Shown here in pieces: positions 20,601 to 31,185 of a stretch of DNA of 64,000 nucleotides. The position numbers were made by a program, and so were the translations under genes. Within the stretch, counting starts at the first letter, position 1. Every line of letters starts with the position of its first letter. The notes below the pieces were generated by a model. That model was not told the DNA's origin. It did not search any database and saw only the letters and a program-made list of their open reading frames with translations. Origin of the DNA: Arenicola marina (lineage: Eukaryota; Annelida; Polychaeta; Arenicolidae); the NCBI GenBank assembly GCA_964019135.1, contig OZ025249.1, forward strand, positions 7,366,039 through 7,430,038, read 5' to 3'.

Positions 20601-23425
20601 AGTGGACTATATACACGTCAAAGATTGCTTTATGTCTTATTCCACATTACATGCTCAAAGAAATACCGAGATACATCATAGCATCAAATATGTACTTTCA
20701 GCTCTAAAATGTATACATTTAGCTCTATTATAAGACTTCAGAATAGGAAATCGACAACAATTACATTTGAGCAAGTCCACGATCTATACTTATCGTAACT
20801 TTCCCAGGGCATGGTACAATATCTTGAAAACTCGTACAGTGTTCATAGATTCTTATTTGGCTCAAAAGCTTCAGAAACACTTTCATATTAGGTCCTCAAC
20901 AATTTTATGAGTTAGACACGACCACTGCACCTGTGGTATTTCTACTGACCCTCTCACCAGATTGGAACCTGGAAATTTCGGCTTCTGCTCGGGTTTATTG
21001 CGAATCATTTCTTTCCTTGCTTTGGACAATTTACGGACCATGGTTATGACTATTTGTGATTAGATCTACTTGGAATCAACGTTTCCGTTTAGTCAAGCGG
21101 GGGCGGATCCAGAATCTTGAAGAAGACAAAAAGAAGGGGGGGTCCACCCCTAAGATTGTTTACGGTTTGCATTGAAAAAGGGCATGACTCCCTCCCTCCA
21201 CCTGCCACCTTCTGACCACTGAACTCATGGTCCGTGACACCCTTCTGCTTGAAGGGCTGGGAGAGAGGGGAGGGGTTAAACCACCCCATTGTATTCGCAA
21301 TTGCCCACAACGATACGCCTCCATCGACGTTACATGCGTCACCCGAGGAGCTATTTCACTAATGTTTAGTTTACTTTAACTGCTCAGGCAACATGCCTAC
21401 CTTGAGAAGCGGTTCTGTGCCTATGCTTTCTCTCTGCGACACGTTCATGCAGGCCTGGTAGGTGCTCTTGGCCTTGTCGATGGCAGTGGAAGGGGCTCCC
21501 ATGTACATGTCGCCCGGGCTGTCCAGCAGCTAGAAAGGACACGATGTCACTCGTTAGATGGCGCTGTTCATGTTCGTTTGTTTGTAATCACCTTGTACCA
21601 ATGTTTTCGTTGGCTTTTAATACCGACGTCAAATAAAGCTTTATCTTAATCATACCTTATTTAATATTATCTGACAGCCAAACGTTCACTTGATGTTGGG
21701 TTTAAAGGTTACCCTTTGCAAGACGGCGCGGTTTTTCTTCGCGACTTCGTCGAAGATGCCCCACTTCAGTTTGTCGGGTGGTATGAGGGGGCTCTGGACG
21801 GCCGCCGAACAAGAGTACTTGTAGAAGTTGTCGCAGGGATCGGCCGTCAGATCCATCTTGGAGAGCATCGTGCCCGCCAAGATCGTGCAATCCGGGGCCT
21901 CGCACACCTGGAAGGGGAGAGGTGGGGGTGGGGGGGGGGGGCGGGTTAAAGTGTTATCTTAATAGCGGGGGACGTAAACGCAATGTTAGACACAGGAGAT
22001 GTCGATCTTTAGGCCGCTTTTGTGCGCATAAACGTTACATATTACTGTGCTATTTAAAGTTATATATATTGTAATTGTGATAATCAGAATCAAAATCATC
22101 TATTCGACTAACTGAATAGAATATACATCACAGAATAACCAGAATAAATAAAACTTGCATTTACTTGTAAACTTGGTCGAGATACGCCCATTACAGCTCA
22201 TTCGGGTCGCTTCTGAGATTCTTGTCATCACATTTCTTTGAGTTTTCAGATAAAAGAGAACTGGTTTATATCAGACGTTCGATAACATAGTTATAATGAG
22301 TGTTAAAGGGGCGAGCGGTCGACTCTGACTCACGTTTGCCTGAGACTTGTTCATCAGGCTGACGGCCACGAGGGCGGCGCACAGCCCCACGATGACGAGC
22401 ACACACGTGACCACCACGGCCACCAGGGGAGTCTCCGCGGACGAACCTTTCCGGGGACTGCTGCTCTCAGACTCTTTGAGAAAGAGAATTCCGATCAGTA
22501 CCATTCCGACAGATGCGCAATTGTTCACCCGACCCAATGTCAGTCATAATAGATACAGACAATTGGTACATGTTGGAAAGGCATACACAACCATTGTACA
22601 TGCGTGCAAAGATTGTCATATTTCAGCGTTGCCTACCATATGCATCTTGCAAAGTTATGTCCTTCACCACAAATAAAATCACACAAAATATAGGGGTTTG
22701 CTGTCTCAGACACCAAAGTAGGCACCATACCATGGAGGGAGATAATGTCTTCAGATGAAGAAACTGAGAAAGACAAAGAGAGGGAAGATGAAATGCGACT
22801 GTGAATTTGGTAATCACTCGCAATTGTTTTGTTATCGCCGGAAAACTGAAAGACGATAGGTCTTGTGCGGGAAGACAAATGGCGTCAGAAATTAACCAAA
22901 TCAGTTTTTATATTTATATTTCTGTTTTCGATTACTTTTCTACCTAATCTACAAGATCGGCATCAGAGAGCAGAGGCGTATCTCAACGTAGCACACCGAG
23001 GCGATATGAGACAGGGGCGTCGCCTAGCGTTCCATAGACTACCCTCGCTTTCCTCGGCACTCTACTTCAGCGCCCCCTAGCGACTGGCGAGCGCTGCGCC
23101 ACCTACCGTCGAGCAGGTGAACCTCCTGCTCCTCATCCAGCAGCGCCTCGCGCCTCCTCTTATTGTTGTTGTGAATCATGTTGTATCCCTCCGCGGCGAA
23201 GCGGTTCCACGTCCGTTTGAGGGGGTCGCCCCTGGCCTCCTTGGGTCGGGCCTCCCCTGGCGGGCGGGGGTCAGTCGGGCGGGGATCTGACGGGCTGGGA
23301 TCCCACGGCCGGGGGTTCTGCCCCAAGAGGGGGGCGAGTTCCGGTTCAAACTCAGATTCCAACTGTTTATCGGGCGCACCAGACGCTTTTTGTAAATATT
23401 CTTCTTCCCTTTCGAACGCGGACAT
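2545..23425 (-). CDS. M13 family zinc metallopeptidase, neprilysin/ECE-like, 17 exons, complete
   Basis: A type II membrane endopeptidase that trims extracellular peptides. Coding exons, 5' to 3': 23425-23107, 22473-22334, 21907-21713, 21529-21401, 20521-20342, 19786-19607, 19152-19063, 16581-16457, 16214-15992, 15405-15229, 12445-12342, 11915-11805, 11110-11043, 10334-10210, 3757-3593, 3180-3104, 2644-2545. All have GT/AG borders and matching phases and sum to 2508 bases, 835 aa. Residues 1-121 are a cytoplasmic tail, 122-144 the membrane anchor, and the rest the ectodomain. It begins CEAPDC and carries the family marks VNAYY (629-633), the zinc site HELTH (671-675), GENIAD with zinc ligand E731, and the terminal CHVW (832-835). 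All key catalytic residues are there, so it should be active. The length exceeds the usual 750 or so because of the long tail. NEP, ECE and PHEX types cannot be told apart by eye. Several introns carry minisatellites, and intron 14 hosts another gene. Confidence 0.93.
2927..3085. mobile_element. GGGGCGG-ended short element (copy 2)
   Basis: Starts CAGGGGCGGATTTAGG and ends near CCGCCCCTAAATG. It has G-runs and C-runs inside. It resembles the element at 2167 in its ends and homopolymer tracts, though less exactly. It lies in the last intron of the peptidase gene, 19 bp from exon 16. Confidence 0.4.
3388..3495. repeat. Near-perfect 43-bp inverted repeat (hairpin or MITE remnant)
   Basis: The arm at 3400-3430 (gacatttc...tctggcgg) pairs with 3453-3483 at 29 of 31 positions. 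Weaker pairing extends the arms to 3388-3430 and 3453-3495. The 22-bp loop holds another atctggcgg copy and forms an inner palindrome with the right arm. It lies in intron 15 of the peptidase gene, 208 bp from exon 16. Confidence 0.8.
4106..5985. repeat. 13-bp minisatellite, about 1.9 kb, with higher-order structure
   Basis: The unit is AGTTGATTTGCCC. The left 500 bp are degenerate and T-rich. From about 4600 a longer repeating block appears, in which 13-bp units alternate with a segment holding gatttgcaaattatatttg. Because most units lack stops on the minus strand, long open frames (13-residue repeats such as [13 protein letters not shown]) arise by chance. I do not regard them as genes. Confidence 0.95.
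8042..8051 (+). promoter_or_regulatory. Possible TATA box of the nested receptor-like gene
   Basis: The sequence gactataaagcg lies in a GC-rich context. If used, it would place a start site near 8070, with a 5' UTR reaching the ATG at 8599 directly or through a leader intron ending in ttcaacag near 8400. This is inference only. Confidence 0.3.
8599..10017 (+). CDS. Single-CRD TNF-receptor-like membrane protein, nested gene, 3 exons
   Basis: Exons 8599-8866, 9155-9415 and 9740-10017 join in phase 1 at GTAAGT and GTACGT donors to give 268 aa. Residues 1-33 look like a signal peptide (hydrophobic [20 protein letters not shown]). Residues 45-88 hold eight cysteines whose last six have spacing x2-x4-x12-x3 after an early Cys, close to the single cysteine-rich domain of BCMA, TACI and Fn14. 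A membrane segment follows at 134-162, then KRR and a tail of about 100 residues with no death domain that I can see. Such proteins usually bind a TNF-family ligand at the cell surface. The family call is by cysteine spacing only, and another Cys-rich receptor type is possible. The gene lies antisense within intron 14 of the peptidase gene. The third exon is the least certain. Confidence 0.6.
9311..9368 (+). repeat. 12-bp tandem repeat encoding the transmembrane segment
   Basis: The unit gctgtgacaata is repeated about three and a half times and ends in a diverged copy gctgtcgcaatc. In the reading frame it gives (AVTI)n, so most of the hydrophobic membrane helix of the nested receptor-like gene is a repeat. 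Confidence 0.85.
10341..10434. repeat. 47-bp tandem duplication next to a splice acceptor
   Basis: Two copies of a 47-bp unit (10341-10387 and 10388-10434) start 7 bp upstream of peptidase exon 14 on its intron side. The copies differ at only a few bases. Confidence 0.8.
11043..11110 (-). CDS. Peptidase exon 13: HELTH zinc-binding motif
   Basis: A 68-bp exon reading [20 protein letters not shown]. The two His ligands and catalytic Glu of the gluzincin HExxH motif are intact. It is too short to stand out as an open frame, but it has a good CAG acceptor and GTGAGT donor and fits the phases of exons 12 and 14. Confidence 0.93.
11805..11915 (-). CDS. Peptidase exon 12: VNAYY substrate-binding motif
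   Basis: Reads [20 protein letters not shown] then [11 protein letters not shown]. Asn and Ala of the NAYY motif hold the substrate backbone in M13 enzymes, and the FPAGILQ block is nearly invariant in the family. Phase 2 at both ends. Confidence 0.92.
12655..12785. repeat. 21-bp AT-rich minisatellite
   Basis: About six copies of agtaggttaaattaaacagt-like units in peptidase intron 10, near its 3' end. Confidence 0.85.
12984..15228. repeat. 64-bp minisatellite carrying a copied exon end and splice donor, about 35 units
   Basis: Each unit contains, on the minus strand, a version of TACTACACCAAGGTAAGG. That is the last exon bases of peptidase exon 10 (true junction at 15229/15228) plus its donor. 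Most units keep a usable GTAAGG donor; some read CCAGGTAAGG. Units differ at a handful of sites, and one near 14355 lacks two bases. The array fills almost all of intron 10 and touches the exon directly. Confidence 0.97.
15735..15910. repeat. 11-bp minisatellite (CGTCGGTACCC)
   Basis: About fifteen degenerate units in peptidase intron 9, starting about 80 bp after the donor of exon 9 (15991). CpG-rich against an AT-rich background. Confidence 0.88.
17777..17905. mobile_element. GGGGCGG-ended short element (copy 3)
   Basis: Starts CCAGGGGCGGGTCCAGGG and ends near TAGGTCCGACCCTG. The middle (ccatttaacatataaaagcc) matches the middle of the copy at 2167 (ccatttaacatgaaagcc), so the two are true family members and not just similar ends. 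Confidence 0.6.
18093..18249. mobile_element. GGGGCGG-ended short element (copy 4)
   Basis: Starts CTGGGCGGATCTAGG and ends TTGGATCCGCCTCTGGG, an inverted pair about 150 bp apart, with G-runs inside. It lies in intron 7 of the peptidase gene. Confidence 0.5.
19549..19602. repeat. 16-bp direct repeats abutting the exon 6 donor
   Basis: Four units of ggggtcatgtcaa type. The last runs into gtcactcacc, the donor of peptidase exon 6, so the array begins within the first bases of the intron. Confidence 0.85.
21097..21310. mobile_element. Possible GGGGCGG-ended element (copy 5, one end clear)
   Basis: The left end reads GGGGGCGGATCCAGAATC, like the other family members, followed by G-runs. I could not define the right end, so the boundary is a guess. 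Confidence 0.3.
22334..22473 (-). CDS. Peptidase exon 2: signal anchor
   Basis: The exon encodes SESSSPRKG followed by a hydrophobic run [20 protein letters not shown], then MNKSQAN. A single uncleaved membrane segment preceded by basic residues fits the type II topology of M13 enzymes. The acceptor after CTCAAAG joins in phase to exon 1, and the donor is GTGAGT. Confidence 0.85.
23107..23425 (-). CDS. Peptidase exon 1: long cytoplasmic tail
   Basis: The exon opens with ATG at 23425-23423 and reads [20 protein letters not shown], then a stretch of proline-aspartate-arginine repeats ([10 protein letters not shown]) and a basic cluster NNKRRRE. It ends in phase 1 at a GTAGGT donor. This N-terminal tail of about 106 residues is longer than the short tails usual in neprilysins. 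I chose this start because it is the first Met of an open exon that splices in frame to the membrane exon. An upstream non-coding exon is possible. Confidence 0.75.
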
Positions 23426-23479
23426 TGAACACGTCGGCTGTTAACATAATCCAGCCGCCTTCACCAAGTGGAGTCAAAG

Positions 23480-23645
23480 GCTAAGGACGAGAAGGAAGGG
23501 GCAAAAACGGGGAAGGGGCAAAAGGAGGAAGGGGCAAAAGGGGGAAGGGGCAAAAGGAGGAAGGGAAAAAGGGGGGAAGGGGCATAGGGAATGGGTTGGG
23601 TGGGGTAGAGGCGGGGGAGGGGTAGGGGTGAGGGAGAGTCAGTAA
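23480..23645. repeat. Purine-rich GGGGCAAAAGG repeats upstream of the peptidase start
   Basis: Units of ggggcaaaagggggaag type, about 17-19 bp, occur five or more times from 55 bp upstream of the ATG, followed by a G/A-rich tract. It may be part of the promoter or 5' UTR. Confidence 0.8.
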
Positions 23646-26600
23646 CAACAAACAAATATATATGCAAAAAAAAGAAGTAAATACATAATAAAAATAATAG
23701 AAATAAATGGCTTTAAAATATGTTCATTATGTTACATTTGTAGACACTCCCCACAATAATACATCGACAACATATGGTTAATAGTGTGTAAGAAGTATAA
23801 GAGTTTGTGGAGAGAGTTTGTACAGACTTACCTCAGTATTTACCTGGTATTTATGCGCTTTTAAAATAGGAAATTATACAAGGGATTCGTGTCATGTCTC
23901 GCTGACGGCCCCTGTGGGCCTCACATCACTCCGACACATTACGTCAGCATGACTAACGGACTATGCACTATCCGCGATATGCCATTCAACTAGATACGTT
24001 GTACCTGCAAGTGCCTCCTTGATCTCAGTCCGGGCTCTTCATTGTATAGACCCATAGGATGCTAGCTAACCGACCTCACGGGTCGGGACACATGCAGGAG
24101 CGATCACTTCGGGTGGCACAACCTGAACCACTTCACTGACGACCACCTGCACATGCACCCCCCCACCCCCCCCACCCGGGCACAAAAAGGGCATAAACAT
24201 AGGATGAAAGGCTATTACGGGTTGTTTATACAGTGGTAGCACTATGTCCCTAGATCAACGTTGTCTGCGTTACGTATGCTGCCTATATATGACGCAAACC
24301 TTGATTATCTAGAACCCGGCAGTTTTTTAATACCAACTAAAAGCCAGATAGAGATTTGCGGTAGATTGCATCTCGAACCCGATAACGCCCACAACAGCTA
24401 CTACAGTTAAAAAACCTCCGCCATTGTATTATTCTCCTGTATGGGCCGATGAGGTGGTCTCAGCATTTGAGGACAAACCGGCGATCTGGTGGCGAAGACG
24501 GTATTTCCCCTCAGTTCATATACATGTATGTTCCAGCGTCAATTAAATGACTGATATGATGGTCAACCAGACCAATGACGGGGGCCCCACGTTTTGGGTG
24601 TTTGGACTGTCTCTGTGTACACATGGGTTGAGCGGTGCGCCACGGGCTCTAGCAGAGGGTAGAGGGTAACTGACGGCCTTCAGGCCCATGGGCTTTGAAG
24701 TACTTGCCACTTGACCAAAGGGCAATGAAGACAGGTTGTACAAGCTGGTACGAGGAAGTTGTCAGTGGCATAAAGTCACAGTTGTTGTACAACCCCCCCC
24801 CCCCCCTTCCCGGTACAAGGTTTTTTTTCACTGCGGTGAATGTTGTATGGTTGTCAATTTTTTTTTTTACTTTGACTGACCATTGTAACCTCTTTTTATG
24901 CACTGACAAGCGGCATGCAGATACCACATTGACAATATCCGTACCTGGTATATATGGGAATATATCTTTAAATATCAGCGACTACATAACATGTATCGGG
25001 TTCCACTTGTCTTTTGGGCCATTGGATAGTGATCGATGCATAACATAGGCCACTAACGGAACGTTCATGTTCAATTCAGATTTTTTTGCAATTACCCCCT
25101 TTATTTCGTTCAAGTTCCGTTCTTATTGTTTTATTTGTGCATGTGTATATGTAGTGGGAGCTTCGAGTTGGAATAAAGATAAATATAGACATATATTTAT
25201 GCGTAAATCCCAATTTAAACATTGAACTTAGACTTCTCCCTACGGGAGTCGTCTTCAGAGATGTAGAGATCACGCATACGAGGTATTCATTACACTGGGC
25301 GATAATAAGAACACATAACTGGACCACGTCCCGTCGCACGATTTCTTATCCTAGCGTTACAGGAATCTTTAGACAGACTTGGAGATTGGGGCTGTGTGCC
25401 GAACTTACCTGGTGGCCATTGACAGCAGAATGGAGTTCACACAGAGAAGAAACCCCCCATGTTTACCACTCTGACACCAGGATATGACGCATCATCCCGG
25501 GTTTCTGCCAATATGTAACCTCTAATCGTGTCTAACTATACACTGTGCATCTTTCTGGCGACACGCCCCAGTGATTACATTTATAAAGATCCCTTTTACA
25601 TTCTGAGACATACGTATATATACCCCCCATGAAATCAATTGGTCCCCATGCGCGCACATAACCCACCCGCCTCGCGTTCGACTCCATCGTTCTTGCTGTC
25701 TTGCTGTCCAAAGTCTCTCTCAAACTCGGCCCTTCGAGTTAAGCTTAATTCTAACATGGGTGCGGATAAAGTGCCCAAAGGTGTTGGCAGATGTTACATG
25801 ATAAGAATTAGCACGAAAAGAATTGAAAACATCGAGACAGGCACTAGTTCTTCCATAAAACACGTTTGATTACAGGCGGTAATATGGTCATTCGAGCGAA
25901 TCCGTTGAAGGATATGCTTCACTGGCACTTTTACGGGACAGTTTACCACTCAAACATACGCTAGATGGCGGCACCAGCAGCAACAAGTGGAGTTAGATTT
26001 CTTGGGTGGGCAACGCGAATCAATGCTAATAGCGCACGACACTAGATGGCGACACCGTTTGTCCTGAACCATGGACAGAAAGTTCACTTTAGGCTGCTAT
26101 ACTCTGCGGGGGGTTTTCGCCACTCTATGCGCTGGCGGTTTTCGAAGTAGCTTATTAGGAGAACTAATTGTCTTTGAGAGCCAGGGGATATTTCCGTACC
26201 TCGGGAATGGGCTTTTCATTTCACCGTGAACTGGAAATGAGGAAAATAATTCTTCGTGAACTGGGAATGAGATATTAGCCGACCGCCGTGATCGAGGATT
26301 TTCATTATTCATAAACTGGGAATTTTAATATTAAATAATCGTGAATTGGGAAATAGTCAATTTATATCATAGGTCCGCCTCTTCCATTGTATACGGGGAC
26401 TTCTTCTTTTAATTCGTCGTGACCGGGAATAAAGAAATGCATTCTTCGTGACTTTGGGAACACGACTCCCCCTTGCCCCCCCCTCACCCATCTTCAACTG
26501 AAGTATTAAAATAAAGCATGCTAAATACACTAAAGATTGGACCACAACGGTGCACCCTCTGGTATGTGTATGGCGTGATAGAGGGTGATCTCGTGTGTGC

Positions 26601-27654
26601 ACATTATTGGCGTAAAACATTAATCCATTCAGTCAGTAATTTGACAATCGTTCCAAATTCTCTCCGATTATTAGACTCTACCTCAGCGGCTTGTTTGTCA
26701 GCGATTACCAACGTGAAGGAGAGCCAAGTACTTAATATTTTAAAACCGTCTCAAGCACTATCTAGAGTACTGACCTAAATGTATATGAACCAGACCAACC
26801 GGGTGGGATTATCCGTTTGCGTAACACTGTGAGTTTGTTGCTGAAGACGTAGGCTATTGCTACCACCATTGACATGTCCTACTGTTACATCTGAGTCTTA
26901 CATAAGCGACAAGTCGTGGGTCGGTGTGGGGTTTGTACCCCGGCGTGGGCAGGGCGACCTCCAGAGCATATGGGGTGGGATGGCAATCCCATTTCTAGTG
27001 TTGGATGCTTAATATAAGGTAAGATATAAACCGTATCCGGTGACTCACGTACAAGGCCGGTGCGGGTGGTGAACCTTGACCTAGAAAGGTCGCCTGGCTT
27101 CCCACACACACGTTGACCGTTCCTTATGTAAGCTTGACTTTTACGTTAATACCCAGTCGGCTATCGGTTCATGATGGTCAATCGCCCAGGAGGAAATATC
27201 AAGTGATGTAAAGGTGTACAAGTGTTAAGTCTTCTTGGCAGTACATGTAGGTGAAGGGGGAATCTGCAGTAGGTCATGGGCGTTGTAGCTGGTGTGTGAC
27301 TCCCGTTGTATATCGTCACACAGATTGACATTTGTCAACGCTTTGTTAGTGATGGCTGTGCTGACTCAATGCAACCTGTCATACATGAGACTGGGGACCT
27401 CACTTGACATTGCGGCAGTCTGTGTGACCTACACGTCAACGGTAGTCTCATTATCAAGGGCGGAGCCAGGATTTAAGAAAGGGAATGGCGGGTGTGTGTG
27501 TGGGGGGGGGGATCTAAACTAGGTGGGATGGGTGCTCCGAAAAACGAAGTGTGGTGGTGCGGTGGTGGGCGGGGTGGGGGGGGGGGGGGTGGGGGCAGGA
27601 GGCCAACACCAATAATGAAGTGCAATTTGAATGAAAACAGTGTCCTTAAAGCAG

Positions 27655-29010
27655 GGTGGAGGACTCACTCACTGGATCCGCACTGGTAGGTAAGGGGGAC
27701 TCATTGCACTCATTGGATCCGCACTGGTAGGTTAGGGGGACTCATTGCACTCATTGGATCCGCACTGGTAGGTTGGGGGGACTCATTGCACTCATTGGAT
27801 CCGCACTGGTAGGTTAGGGGGACTGATGGCACTGGTAGGTTGGGGGGGACTCATCGCACTCATTGGATCCGCACTGGTAGGTTGGGGGGGGGACTCATTG
27901 CACTCATTGGATCCGCACTAGGGGGTTGGTGAGACTCCTTGAACTCACTGAATCCGCGCTGGGTGGTTGGGGGGACTCATTGAATCCGCACTGGGAGGTT
28001 GGTGTGACTCCTTGCACTCACTGAATCCGCACTGGAAGGTTGGTGGGACTCCTTGCGCTCACTGGATCCGCACTGGAAGGTTGGTGGGACTCCTTGCGCT
28101 CACTGGATCCGCACTGGAGGTTGGTGTGACTCCTTGCACTCACTGGATCCGCACTGGAAGTTGGGGGACTCTGTGCACTCACTGGATCCGCACTGGGAAG
28201 TTGGGGGGACTCTGTGCACTCACTGGATCTGCACTGGGAAGTTGGGGGGACTCTGTGCACTTACTGGATCCGCACTGGAAGTTGGGGGGACTCTGTGCAC
28301 TTATTACTGGATCCGCACTGGGAAGTTGGGGGGACTCTGTGCACTCACTGGATCTGCACTGGGAAGTTGGGGGGACTCTGTGCACTTACTGGATCCGCAC
28401 TGGGAAGTTGGGGGGACTCTGTGCACTCACTGGATCTGCACTGGGAAGTTGGGGGGACTCTGTGCACTCACTGGATCCGCACTGGGAAGTTGGGGGGACT
28501 CTGTGCACTCACTGGATCTGCACTGGGAAGTTGGGGGGACTCTGTGCACTCACTGGATCTGCACTGGGAAGTTGGGGGGACTCTGTGCACTTACTGGATC
28601 CGCACTGGGAAGTTGGGGGGACTCTGTGCACTCATTGGATCCGCACTGGGAAGTTGGGGGGACTCTGTGCACTTACTGGATCCGCACTGGGAAGTTGGGG
28701 GGACTCTGTGCACTCACTGGATCTGCACTGGGAAGTTGGGGGGACTCTGTGCACTTACTGGATCCGCACTGGGAAGTTGGGGGGACTCTGTGCACTCACT
28801 GGATCTGCACTGGGAAGTTGGGGGGACTCTGTGCACTTACTGGATCCGCACTGGGAAGTTGGGGGGACTCTGTGCACTCACTGGATCTGCACTGGGAAGT
28901 TGGGGGGACTCTGTGCACTTACTGGATCCGCACTGGGAAGTTGGGGGGACTCTGTGCACTCACTGGATCTGCACTGGGAAGTTGGGGGGACTCTGTGCAC
29001 TTACTGGAGC
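27655..29010. repeat. 41-bp minisatellite with a BamHI-like GGATCC core
   Basis: The right part is regular: ctggatccgcactgggaagt then tggggggactctgtgcactca, with most units alternating GGATCCGCA and GGATCTGCA. The left part (27655-28150) has shorter, more diverged units. Because 41 is not a multiple of three and the unit is stop-free, all three plus frames stay open across the array, giving false ORFs of 286-350 codons. Confidence 0.95.
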
Positions 29011-30939
29011 CAGGTATAATGACAAATTGAAGAAAACCAATATTTTGGGCCTAACATGTATCCAGTCGATCTGATTCGAATGTCGACGGTTGTCTCTGAT
29101 ATCGCACATAATACCCAGAATGCATTGCACATGCAGTGGCGCCTCACAGTCGAATAATCTGAACTATGAGTTGCGTCTGCGAAGTCGTCTATTGTCCTGT
29201 TTTCAGCATCCTCAGTAACATTCAGAGGGTTGTTTAAGTGGGCATTGAAGCCTAAACTAACTGCACGTCACGCAGAGACGGAGATAAAGATGTCTTCACC
29301 ACCCGGGACTGGTGAAGGCGGCAAATAAAACACGCCATCACACAACATCTTAAATAAACGGATGTAAATGAAACATGTACACCCCCCCCCCCCTTCTCTC
29401 CCCGCGCCACGCCCCATCACTCATCCTAACCATAAAGATTCACAACAATCCATTACAAATGTCTGCCGCCATAACAAAGCAATTCCTTCTCCAAGCACAA
29501 TAAGTATTCGTTTTATTCTTTCTACACTTTTTTGAGCTGAAAGTCTTACGCAGGCCGTGTGATTATAGATGTCAAGTCGATAATCTCCACTGACAGAACA
29601 AAGCTTTTTGTTAAAGTACACGTGGTACCTTATTACCCATGGCTTCTGTGCTTCTCCAGCAATACGATGGGGAGAGGAAGTTCGAAGCGTAGTTCACCTG
29701 CTCCAACAGATGTTGCCACAGGCCCTAGCGAGGGCCTCAGGCACTGAACAGCAACATTCAGTTTAACATTGAACGACGTGTCTGACTATTGCCGAAAAAA
29801 AACACAAAGTAGGGCTTAACGATAAAGTAAGTTATCCCGTGACGGCACTAGACAGCAGTCTGAACCACTGCTACGGTTTATTGAAGAGGACGGTTATAAA
29901 AAATATTATTCCAAAAAAAAAGACTGAAATGAAATGTGTTTGAGCCGCTTGTGTGCATGTTGGCTTAAGTGGGCCAATAAACATAAAAGTGGGCCAATGC
30001 CCACAACATGTCGTGCAAGTAGGGTCACCGCCATATTTAGTGACGTCACACAGGGACGGGCGCTATTTTGTCCAAAATAAACCGCGTGATAGGAATTCTA
30101 TTCTTGTGTACCCCATTACAGACCGGACAAGGCACACACCTCCATTCGGCGGGATACAGTGCCTCTGACCTCACTGTTTGTGTTCGGCAGCTGTAGCTCC
30201 CCATCATTCTGTAATCCATTGTTTACACCCCCCCCCCCGGCCTCCCCCTAACACCCGCCCCTCCCCCCCCCCACCCTACCATCGCCGTGTTCACAGGTTG
30301 GTATCGATCTCCCGTCAAGTCAAGCCGGTTCCCCTGCAGATACCGACAGGGACCAGGGCGAGCTGGTGGTACAACGGAAATGGCCTTTACAATCCATAGT
30401 TGAACATTTAGAGAGCACTAGGCAGAGTAGCCAGTCCACATATTGTGTCCCGGATGATGATATATGGTTATACTGATGGGAGCCAGGGTCCATCTAGGGG
30501 CATATCCATGGCATACCTCTGGGAATAATATAGATGTGTTGTGTTATGTTTTTAGTTTATGGAAACGCTACCTTAAAAAACAGTGGAGTCCTTAAAACAG
30601 CATGAATTTACAAGGCCCGATACCAGTCAATTCTCGAAACAGGGTTTCTCTGAATTGTTGTGACACTTGAACGATCAGTCCGCGACAGAGACAACCAAAT
30701 ATTTGGACAAAGCCATTGAAATCAATTTCGCTTACAGTTATCTGGTTATCTGTCATGTACCGTTATGGGCGCAACCGTTCGCTTTCACGAGATGAACGCG
30801 TTGCGTTAACCAGTTCGTACTTAATTAATGATGTTTGCTTCTATCTAGATATAATAATAATATTTGTTATTAATTTTGCACAGGTGCAAAAATACCGTCT
30901 GGTACAGATGGTAGAAGTAAACATGGATGACTCTTATGT

Positions 30940-31185
30940 CGGCTAGCGGGGTGACGCCAAGGACGCTATTGACGCCAATGACGCCAGATTCTTACGTCAG
31001 TTAGCAGGGTGACCCCAAGGACGCCATTGGCGCCAATGACGCCAGATTCTAACTTGGACTAGCGGGGAGACGTCAAAGACGCTAAAGATACCAATAACGA
31101 AATGTTCTTACATTGGCTAGCGGGATGACGCCAAGGGCGCTAAAGAGACGCCATCGACGCCAGATTCTTACGCCGCCAAGGACGC
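30940..31185. repeat. Degenerate repeats of about 60 bp (GACGCCAA-rich)
   Basis: Four diverged copies of a unit built from gctagcgggg, gacgccaaggacgct and gccagattcttac. Confidence 0.75.

Noticed and set aside
26897-27132. Transposon bounded by CTTACATAAG / CTTATGTAAG
   Set aside because: The inverted ends are only 10 bp, AT-rich and themselves nearly palindromic; I found no target duplication or coding content.
27967-29074. Three overlapping plus-strand frames of 286-350 codons
   Set aside because: All are the stop-free 41-bp repeat in different frames. A real gene would favour one frame.
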